This document shows, one piece after another, positions 55,589 through 64,000 of a DNA stretch of 64,000 nucleotides. This DNA comes from Ancylostoma caninum (taxonomy: Eukaryota; Nematoda; Chromadorea; Rhabditida; Ancylostomatidae), in assembly GCA_037903475.1 (NCBI GenBank), contig JBAJFG010000644.1, forward strand, positions 496,001 to 560,000. Reading direction: 5' to 3'. Under the pieces are notes generated by a model that made no database searches, had not been told where the DNA came from, and was given only the letters and a program-made list of their open reading frames with translations. Both the position numbers and the translations under genes were made by a program. The stretch's first letter is position 1; each line of letters opens with the position of its first letter.

Positions 55589-57501
55589 ATGGCGAGGCCG
55601 GCAATAGGCTTATCATTATCGCTGGGACCACGCTCATCAATATTACGGTTTGCATGTTTCTTCTACCGGCGCAATATTCTACAAGAAATTCATCTGGTTT
55701 AGTGCTGCATGTCAGCCTTTGCGTTCTTGCGGGAAAATTGTGTCAAACTGCAGTCGACCCGAAGAAACGAATTGCTGGCAATGCCGAGATGCTGTGAACT
55801 GCACTCATAAGTTTTTCTGCGATCATTGTAAGTCATATTTCTGACAAAAGTTGGAATACGGTGACCGGAAATTCGGCTCATCTGTGAAGTTACTTTTGTA
55901 CTGTTCACATTGCTCGCTTATCAAGATAAATCGTGATCTCGGGTATCTCTAGCATAGATATAAGGCTCATGGCATAGTTCACAGCGACACCGTCGCGGTG
56001 AAGAAAATGAATGGAAATGATGAGTACAAAGCGTTACAAGTTCTCAGATCTTATCACACAGTATACGTGGAATAGTGTGCTGACATGGGAGCAGTTGCGC
56101 GAGAAGTTTTAATTGTGAACGGTTGCAGCGACAGCATTGCTGTGTAGTATGCCAAAAGCGTAAGGGTAGTAGGGGTGAGAACGCGTTTAGGTTCTCGGTA
56201 TGGTCCGTCCTAACGGAGTATATCGGAATGAATGGCAGCGGGACGAAAAGGGAGAAGCAAATAGTTCAAAAATTTTCTGACATCCAAGTATTGAATGATA
56301 AGGATAGACCAATTCTCAGCTCAGAAATGCAAAGATCGGCTAAAATCTCAAAAAATTTTCATAGAAATTTCCCCACATTCAAGTATCAAATGACAAGCTT
56401 AGGCCCTTTTTCTATGATCTTCGGGGTTGTTCACGCCGATCTTTGTGTTTCGGAACTGAAAATTGGCTCATGCTGGTCATTCGATACTTAGATTTGAGAA
56501 AATTTTTGAATTGCTTGCTTCTCCCTTTTCCTCCCACTGTCATTCCAGCCGATTTAGTTTGTTGGGACGGACCGTGTCGAGAACCGCAACGCGTTTTGTC
56601 TCTTTCTATCCATATATCTACCATACAGGTATCGGAGATAACGATTGATCTTGATAATTAGGCGAACGGTGACGATCTTGATGGAGGGTAAGCGTTGTGG
56701 ATCTCGACATCGTTCATTCTAATGGATCGTAATGTGTTTTTCTACTTCTTCAGCACACTTGTTTAAGCTGATTTCGATTTGTCCATATCGTTATATCCAA
56801 GGTCATGCAATACAACCGCCGCCAGAAAGCCAGAATATGTTCGAATACCTTGGACTACCTGTGTCGTTTGAAATTGAAGAATCACTGCTGAAAAAGAGGT
56901 GACTTGTTTCCCTTCCTTGCCTACATTGATTAATAAGCAATAACACTTTTTAAGGTTCCGTGAGCTGCAATTTTCCATGCATCCGGACAAATTCGTGCAT
57001 GCTTCGAAACATGAAAAAGAGATATCTGATGAGCATTCCAGGAAGCTAAATGAGTCCTATAAAACGCTATCAGAGCCATTTCTTCGAGCGAAATATCTCC
57101 TGAAAATTTTAGGGGAATCTGAATCGAAAGGTGGGCTTCTCATTGTCGTCGTCTTTTTTCTATGATTGCTCAAATAGGAGCACAACTAGTGCTATCTGGT
57201 TTTTGTTCTTGTAATTACTACTTTAAATCACGTTCTCTTGTTTTCAGAGCAAGATCTGGACCCATCATCTTTGATGGAGATGATGGAATGGAACGAGCGG
57301 GTATCAGAAATGTCCAGCAAGGGCGAACTAAGTACAGAAAGGACAACTGTGCAAAATGAGATCGACGGAGTTATGAAGGAGCTGGGAAAACAATTTGGAG
57401 AGAAAAGCTTGGACGGAGTGCGCGCAAACATCACGCGGCTCAGTTACCTGTATTCCTTGCGCGCTTTGATTGATAAAAGATTGGAAAGCATGATGGCATG
57501 A
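55589..57501 (+). CDS. HSCB: Iron-sulfur cluster co-chaperone HscB (J-domain protein)
   Basis: Five exons in continuous frame: 55589-55647, 55703-55827, 56802-56898, 56955-57130, 57248-57501 (TGA), giving 236 residues against about 235 for human HSCB. The N terminus MARPAIGLSLSLGPRSSILR is basic, Ser-rich and free of acidic residues, as expected of a mitochondrial targeting sequence. Next comes the metazoan HSCB zinc finger, CWQC..FFCDHC, with the second cysteine pair completed across the exon 2/3 junction. The J domain follows (YLGLPVSFEIEESLLKKRFR, MHPDKFVHAS with the HPD motif, LNESYKTL..RAKYLLKI), then the C-terminal HscB domain (MEMMEWNERVSEM..) that in relatives binds the ISCU scaffold. 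By family it delivers ISCU to the mitochondrial HSP70. ATG is preceded by ATTCAG, a good SL acceptor. The 55-bp first intron has an unusual GTTTGC donor. Confidence 0.95.
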
Positions 57502-57727
57502 TGGGTGGTTGAGTGTGTAGGTGGCAATAACGTTCTGATGTCTGTATTCTAGTGTAGGCTGATTCCCCGTGCACGAGCTAGTTGTAATTATTTCTCCTGT
57601 GATACATGCTTTCATGATGAAACGTGTTGTTCATGAAGGTTTCATGGCTTTAGTGAATGTTGACACTAAGTTGTGATTAAGCACTAATAGCTATCCATTC
57701 TATGAATGTGAATACATCTTCTGGCCC

Positions 57728-57733
57728 AATAAA
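57728..57733 (+). promoter_or_regulatory. Polyadenylation signal of HSCB
   Basis: AATAAA about 230 bp after the stop, the first strong signal downstream of the gene. Confidence 0.5.
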
Positions 57734-58655
57734 TAGATTACGTATTATTGGTAGTGAAGCTTCTGGATAGGTAGAATGAACGGAATATCGTGCGCTATCG
57801 CTTTACTAAATGTGTTAACAGAACCAGGAAGAGAATAGACTTGTAATGAAATTGTGCAATTTCCCCTCGTTAACTGTCCTCGGGACAGTTGTTGCTCATT
57901 GCTGCGATAATAGCACCTTATGATAGGAAAGCAATAGGAACGTCGAACGTCGTACTTTTGGAAATTATATCAGGGATTGTGTTCTCCGATCCCATCCCAA
58001 GAATATTCCTAGTTTCCTTCGCACTTTTCAATGAAAAGTCTTGCCTTAGCTGACGCCTGTTTCACAAAGTTGCTTCGCAGCTCGAATGATAACACTGTCT
58101 ACGAAAGGTTCCGCCTGTCTTATCACTCTGGCCACTGCGCTCGTTCGATCATTCGATCACATCGAATATCGTGGGTGAGGAATCAGTGCCATTCCTTTGC
58201 CCGCTCTTCGGTGTGTTGCATCTCCGTCACCCCTTTCTCTTTGCATTGGCTGCCTCTGCCGCGTCGTCTGATTATGCACGTGTGATGATCGACCACTGCT
58301 CAGTTATGAGGAGAAAAGGTCGATGACGACACAAGTGCATTTGGTGTTCCGGTGCATTTCTAAAACTACTTTAGAGGATGCCTGGTTATGGACGAATAGG
58401 ATAGGTATTCCTGAAGGTCGTTCCCAAGAAAGTCGTTGGTCTCAACTCTTGTTACTAATTTTCAAAGTTGTTAGCTATTTCACGTACTGGTTAGTTTCAG
58501 ACAAGCTTGCAAATCGCAAGTTAATGAACCATTTGAAAAGTTTAGGTTCATCCCACTCCTGAAAGGCTTATCTCTCGTACCTGAAGTCCTGTAGAATGGG
58601 GTCTACGAACTTACGCAACGCTCACTCTCCTCCTTCATATCGTTATTTTTCTGAA
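57734..58655. other. Intergenic, no gene recognised
   Basis: No recognisable gene. Short open frames at 58031-58285 and 58323-58562 have no motif and no splice context I trust. Confidence 0.4.
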
Positions 58656-59166
58656 GTTCGGCGGTGATACATTTGGCGAGAGAATGTGTTTGGCAATACA
58701 TATTACGGGATAAAATTTTGCATTGCAATACATTTTCCGGGAAAATGAGTCAAGATTCTGTTTGGCATGACAAGAGGCGGGAGAATGTGTTGGCGATACA
58801 TTTTACGGGTTAGGGAGATAAGATAGCGAATATGTGGGATATCAAGTTCATTTAATTTTTAGATGGAGCCTTGCAATCGACGGTGTCAACCAGGGATGGC
58901 TCCGCTGGTAGGGTAACGGACTTCGGAGAATGGTATCATAGCACGATTCGTGATGTTATCGAAATTTTTGCGCCGTTGATGCCCCTTCTGTTTGACGATA
59001 CAATTGGCAGGGTTCATGTGGCGATACGATTGGAGATTTGTTTAGCAATACATTTAGCGGGACTTCTTGTTTGGCAATGCATTTGACGAACTTCGTTTGC
59101 CTGGGTAGTTGGCAAACCCGTACGCGAGGTTGTCAAACGAACCTCGCCAAATGTATCACCATCGAA
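58656..59166. mobile_element. Element with GGTGATACATTTGGCGAG inverted termini
   Basis: The left end GTTCGGCGGTGATACATTTG GCGAG is inverted at the right end as CTCGCCAAATGTATCACCAT CGAAC. Inside, the word TTTGGCAATACATTTxxCGGG is repeated several times in different states of decay. About 510 bp with no transposase. Related sequence occurs at 45958-46305 and 47985-48150. Confidence 0.65.
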
Positions 59167-61867
59167 CATCAGAGTTCGAACAACCAGATCTTTATTGATA
59201 TCTTAGAGATATTTACATAGAGATAACGATGGACACTGATACGCAGACTAGAGATGACTACGGAAAGATAGTGAGCTTTTTGGAAGTCGGCCATGGTTTC
59301 TTCCAAATGACCATCATCTTCTGTGGAGAAGTATCAAAGATTATTTCGGCACTACTCGGCTGCGTTTCTAAAACTTCTTCAAAAGATCTTTTGAATGCCA
59401 CTATAATGCATAATGTGGCTGCTACAATAGTGCATCCTGTCCTCGCTCAAATGAGCTGTCTTGTTAAGCGTGCTGAGAAATTTTAGCTTAAAAAAGCAAG
59501 AATGAAAGCGATACCGCGGACGCTTGGCGGAGTATTTGGAAAGGCACCTACCGATAAAACAAGTGGCTATTCAGCGTTTGCAGTAGGACAAGGTCAAGTT
59601 GTGATTTTGTTCGGTAAATGCTTTGTTCTGATTCATTTCTTATGAACTATTTCTTTACTGTTTCCATAATACTTTGTGATTCTACTGTTTTTTGCGCTGA
59701 GCTTTTTTCCATAGTTTTTTTTCTCGCGCGCAAATTTTTCTCTCACAGCCACGCGGTCGATGTTTGAAATGCCATCGGCACGCCGGTCGCAAACGACCTT
59801 CCGCACGACCGCTCTCCCTCACCCGATTCACTCCCGTCAGTCTTTCACCGCGTTGTCCTGCACTCTGTGGCCTACGACCAATCATTTATCGTCATTGTGG
59901 GAATTTTTGTCTCCATAGTACTTCTAGTAATAGGAACTGCATTTCTCGTTCAAAGAAAGTAAAAAAAAAACGAGTGGCAGCACCTGCGTACATTGCGGAA
60001 GTTGCGAGCACCGTGCCCGCAGTGCGGTTCACGTTCGCCCTGCTGCCGATCGCCTTTCTGCACCGTGCGCACATTTCATGAATCGATGCTTCGGCTTTCG
60101 AACGTGCTGCGATCGTGGGTGTGTTTGTTGAGCGTTTTGCACCAATTCATTGCTCGTTTGGTCCTGCTACTGTTTTCCCCGTGTGTGGCCGTTCCTTAGT
60201 AATTCACCTTAGTTACACTAAGAATTTTAGAATAGTAACCGCGTTAACACATTTAACATCTAGTTCTGGTAGTCGCGTAGTCGTAACTGTGCCCATATAA
60301 GCTGTTTCTGGATTAGAAATTTATGCGAAGAGAGGATTTACCAAAAAGTGATTTCCATTGCTCTTTTACATATGTGGTAGGGGCTCGTTGATTGGTTGGG
60401 CAGAGTAAAAAGAGTAAATTTTTTTTGGAATCTTCCATATAAACTCGTAAAGTCCGTTTCAAAAACGACGGTAGCTTAGCATTTGTGCCTATAATCTGCA
60501 TTTCTCTCGTTCTCTCTTTCTCTACTTTCTTCACAACTATGCCCTCCCCATCCGGTGAAAGATACTAAATATCAGAGTACAATAGCTGTCGATTGCCCCA
60601 TGGTTTGCTATCACGTCGACGATTCCAGCGCGAGCGACGCGGTTGCACTGCGTATTTCCCGAGTCCGCGAAAAACGCACCACCATCGGATGATCATGTTA
60701 AGAACGAACGCGTAATTGTGGACGACCACATGGTTGTGTTACAGCCTGCTCCAAGAACGATAATACTTGAGCATTTGAAAGTAACCCGCCTTTCTCGACT
60801 CCATCTCTAACAAATTGTTAGAACCACATTTTCCCATGCTCCGCATTTCTCTGATCTCTGTCTATCATCCTTGGTGAAACCAACCATAACATGTTTGATA
60901 TGTTGACATTTAAATGAGTGAAAAAGGGTGACTTTCATTCATTCTTCAAGCAGTCCAAGGTAAGCTCGGCTAAAGCCAGCTTTTTGAATTTAATTTAACA
61001 TGGACAGCTGCCAACCGTCTTGAGAAATTGATGTAGTCTCAGGAGTGAAAAACCGTGACTGACGCAGGGTTTGTAACAGGTTTCCGTCGTGTGCGTGCCA
61101 TTCAAATCTCGTCCAAACCTCGTGCAATTTGAACCGATGTTGACAGGTGTACGGAATGTGCATGTGATGTGCATCATGTGCGCATTATTTCAACAAATTC
61201 TGATACCACAAGCCTCTGCATAATAATGTAGTCTGTTTCAAACGCTGAGTTGAATATCCGTGCATATTCCACCTTCTGCAATTCCTGCGCTCTTTGTCAC
61301 ACTGTCGTCTTTCCAAATATCTTCCCCAAGGGAACAGACTATAGCTAGGCTTATTTTTTGCTTGCACTGAGTGGGTAGGTAGGATCAGTAGGTGCATGTG
61401 TTTGATGTCATGAAAACTTTAGTTTTCAATACACACTTTGGTTTTCTATTGCGTTATGCATACAACCGAATTTGGCGCACATTTTATCCAAATCAAATGC
61501 TAGACATGGTTTCTTCATGAAAGCATTTGTTATTTGATATATTTCGTCAGCCTGAGAAATTCTGAGTTGTGCCACTGTGGACTCTAGTGGAAAGTCTTGT
61601 CCGCTAAAAGTTCCATTTCATTTCGAAGTATTCTTGGAAACATCAACTCACAGAGCAGTAAAGTAAACTGGGGAAGTCCTACTTCAGTCACCAATTACCT
61701 TCCACCCCATTCCGGAAAGTAGTGATCGTTAAGCAATTCGAAAAGCTCAGCGGTCTCTCCGTGGTTCTATAATAATAAAAATAACTAATTATTATTTTAT
61801 TCACTTATTTTTATTCATTTAATTTCTGTACTAAAAGGTGCGTTGACGTTCAAGTCCTGCCAATGCG
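59167..61867. other. Intergenic, no gene recognised
   Basis: About 2.7 kb without a recognisable gene. 59760-60080 is G+C rich and open in several frames but matches nothing known. 61770-61830 is a TATTTA/AATAAT-rich simple-sequence stretch. Confidence 0.4.
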
Positions 61868-62060
61868 AAAATCATACTTATATTAATTGGCATTTTATGT
61901 GTTTGTGTTTGTGGGAGAGAACCAGCCACTGCTGGGAAAATCTATCTACATTTCGATGTTCGGCGTGTCGAGTTATGTGCGAAAAGTGTGTAAATTTTTG
62001 TTTTTTATCTTAATTGACAGGTGCTTTGATCCACTTTTTGTCGCTTGGAAGGCCTACAGT
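61868..62060. repeat. Paralogue of the sequence flanking the (TG)287 tract
   Basis: AATCATACTT..AATTGGCA, then TTTTATGTGTTTGTGTTTGT, then GAGAACCAGCCA and GTCGAGTTATGTGCGAAAA parallel the sequence on either side of the TG tract at 32190-32910 (AATCATACTT..AATTGGCAG, GAGAACCAGCCA, ATCGAGTTATGTACGAAAA). Here the TG region is only about 20 bp and interrupted. Confidence 0.8.
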
Positions 62061-62760
62061 TCTTTGCATCACAACGAAAATGAATGGGTCTTGGTGTTTA
62101 TTTGTCTGTGCTTATCAAGTCATGCAAAAGACAACGCGCGGATGAGTATGGTTTTGAGGGAAGGAGCCGAGCCAAACAGACGGGAAACAGAAAGGATGAG
62201 AACAAATTTAGCGGTGAAGGTCATTAGCGAGGATTGTAGTGGGAAAGACGTCAAGACAAAGACAAGGATCCAAGGATTGACGGTCGTTACGTGTTGTTCC
62301 ACTATCGTTATCTTTTGAAATTACCTTAACATTGCCGGTTCGGTTTGAATCATTCTGAACTTGCGCGAACTCTAGGAATATCCTTAGCTAGACCATACCG
62401 GGCTTGCGTCGACGTATTTTCTTCTGTGTGTGTGCATGTAAAGATGGGATCTGAAATATCTTCGGTGAGGTCTCCGTATTCGTCCCCATCAGTCCAGTGG
62501 TAAGCATGCGCTGAGGTTCACCACAGTTACTTTAACTCAAAGTCAAAAGTTTCGAAGTGTGCTGCTTTCTCTGATTGTTTTTCCTCTCACATCCTTGTTG
62601 AAAGGCATTATAATACCTCCTAGCACAAAGGAACCTGTGCCAGTGCGATCTGTGATCAAAAACAACCAATTTCAAGCGAGAATACTGTGTTGTGCATTTA
62701 ATGGGTCCTGTTTCTATCCATTTTTCATCAACAAGTTGGACAGCGAATAGACTGCTAGAA
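62061..62760. other. Intergenic, no gene recognised
   Basis: Nothing supportable as a gene. The first part may continue the repeat at 61868-62060. Confidence 0.35.
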
Positions 62761-62979
62761 CTCTGATAACTGTGCAGCACGAACCCAGCCCGAACGGCGT
62801 AATGGTTCGGATAGAAACCCTAGCAGCAACGGTTGCCAATTGCTGCCATCCCCCACCGATTGCTGCTCAAGCTGTCGGCCCTTTAGCAGCAACTGCTGAG
62901 GGACGACAGCAATCAAGGGGAGTTTCTACCCGAACCATTACGCCGTTTGGCCTGCGTTCGTTCTGCACAGTTATCAGAG
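62761..62979. mobile_element. Foldback MITE (CTCTGATAAC family), copy 3
   Basis: Perfect termini CTCTGATAACTGTGCAG and CTGCACAGTTATCAGAG. Internal arms CTAGCAGCAACGGTTGCCAA and CAACTGCTGAGGGACGACAG match copies 1 and 2. Slightly shorter than the others (219 bp) through a deletion in the right arm. It lies about 190 bp upstream of the transketolase start codon. Confidence 0.88.
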
Positions 62980-63167
62980 AATGCTAACCTTCGATCCTTT
63001 GTTTTGTAGCCAGTCCATTGTTCTAGACTTTTCTTAACAATTCTTTCTACCTTTCACCTTTTTCGTCTTTAGTAATTATATGTGTTGCGCCCTTCTTTCT
63101 CCTGATGAGGCTGTGAGTTGAGAAGAAATCTTCATGAGATGGAATACCCCATGTTAAGGTAGCCAAG

Positions 63168-64000
63168 ATGCCCATCTCTGCCGAGCTTCGTAATGATCTC
63201 GAGGATTGCGCAAACCGAATGCGTATCTCAGCAATTGAGATGACGTGCGCTTCTAAGAGTGGACATCCAACATCGTCAACATCTGCAGGTATTTCAAACT
63301 CTTTCAAGGCTCGGATTCCCTAGTCATTTTGCGATAATTTTCGTAATCGTAGGATCTTTTAGCCGAGGTCGTTTCCACCTTATTCTTTCACGAGATGAAG
63401 TATGACATTGCCAATCCAAGATGTCCCAGTGCTGACCGTTTTGTTCTGTCGAAGGTGACTCACTTGAGTTTAGCTGTTTCAATCTGTGCACCTACTATGA
63501 TGCCAATAAATGTCTAAATTTTTTACAGGGTCACGCTTGTCCCATCCTTTACGCTGCCTGGGAGGAAGCCGGACTTCTATCGAAAGAACAGGTCATGTCA
63601 CTGCGTAAGATCAATTCTGACATCGAAGGACACCCGACACCTGTGAGCACTCTTTCTTTTCCATATGATTTTGTTTTGGCTCACGCACCTCTGTTGTAAA
63701 GGTTACCTACAAAAATTTTAAGCCAGGTTGCTAGAGAAGCTCTTTTGATAGTATTTTCCAAAATTATTCAATTTTAGCGTCTCAACTTCATCGATGTTGC
63801 TACCGGCTCACTTGGGCAGGGACTCTCATGCGCTGCCGGAATGGCGTATGTAGGAAAATATATAGATAAGGTGAGATTTGTTGTTGTTTGGATAACATTT
63901 CTATGTTTTGTTTCCCTATCTAGAACCGGAGTTTTCCATTTTTTCCAAGTTTTAGGCTAGCTATCGTGTTTATTGTTTGATGGGAGATGGAGAAACCGCT
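63168..64000 (+). CDS. tkt-1: Transketolase, N-terminal part (runs off the window)
   Basis: Exons: 63168-63288, 63363-63454, 63529-63642, 63778-63870, 63956-64000 (incomplete), all in phase, giving about 153 residues. The sequence tracks animal transketolase from its start: [20 protein letters not shown], then [31 protein letters not shown] (the conserved thiamine-diphosphate-site His follows SKG), [19 protein letters not shown] and MGDGE, the opening of the GDG-type ThDP/metal-binding motif. By family it is a cytosolic homodimer that transfers two-carbon units in the non-oxidative pentose phosphate pathway. The ATG follows GTAGCCAAG, which could be an SL acceptor or an internal acceptor, so a short upstream exon is possible. 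The remaining 75 per cent or so of the protein lies beyond 64,000. Confidence 0.97.

Noticed and set aside
55561..55797. Open frame with ATG at 55654 as the HSCB start
   Set aside because: Out of frame with the CWQC zinc finger. The ATG at 55589 with a 55-bp intron gives a mitochondrial presequence and the correct frame and length.

Overview
The window reads as animal nuclear DNA from a clade V parasitic nematode, most likely a strongylid or hookworm-type genome. Genes are split into many short exons by introns, several as small as about 55 bp. Start codons sit directly behind splice-acceptor-like sequence, as expected for spliced-leader trans-splicing. The encoded proteins are metazoan. The intergenic DNA is crowded with foldback elements, MITEs and minisatellites. 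No prokaryotic operon, CRISPR array, rRNA or intact tRNA was seen. The genus is an inference from style, not from a marker.

Region by region: 1-30.9 kb holds no gene I can support. It contains a PIF/Harbinger-type MITE (1255-1618), two copies of a foldback MITE (4112-4364, 5393-5638), a 2.2 kb minisatellite with 59-60 bp units (about 5880-8102), a 1.3 kb inverted-repeat element (about 9950-11260), a mariner-like fossil and a mariner-like MITE, a large inverted repeat (16798-18497) and several smaller foldbacks. At 31.0-31.6 kb lie the last two exons of a neuropeptide precursor encoding an allatostatin-C/somatostatin-type disulfide peptide. From 32.0 to 34.0 kb is a hAT-like element with an 8-bp target duplication. 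It carries an uninterrupted (TG)287 tract and a second 59-bp minisatellite that appears related, in reverse complement, to the first.

From 37.6 to 43.5 kb the minus strand encodes a MAPKAPK2-family kinase (mak-1/mak-2 type), here resolved into at least 11 exons. From 45 to 49 kb there are more foldbacks, two further Harbinger-type copies (one split by a nested transposon) and other inverted repeats. Three genes then follow on the plus strand with short gaps: cereblon (49.3-53.6 kb), a U1A/U2B''-type spliceosomal RRM protein (54.0-55.3 kb) and the mitochondrial iron-sulfur co-chaperone HSCB (55.6-57.5 kb). The last two gaps have operon-like spacing. After more repeats, the 5' end of transketolase begins at 63,168 and runs off the window.

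Functionally the genes are housekeeping or signalling: protein degradation (cereblon, CRL4 substrate receptor), splicing (U1A/U2B''), Fe-S cluster biogenesis (HSCB), the pentose phosphate pathway (transketolase), p38 stress signalling (MAPKAPK2) and peptide signalling (AstC-like). Exon coordinates were derived by hand from splice sites and reading-frame continuity and should be checked against RNA-seq.
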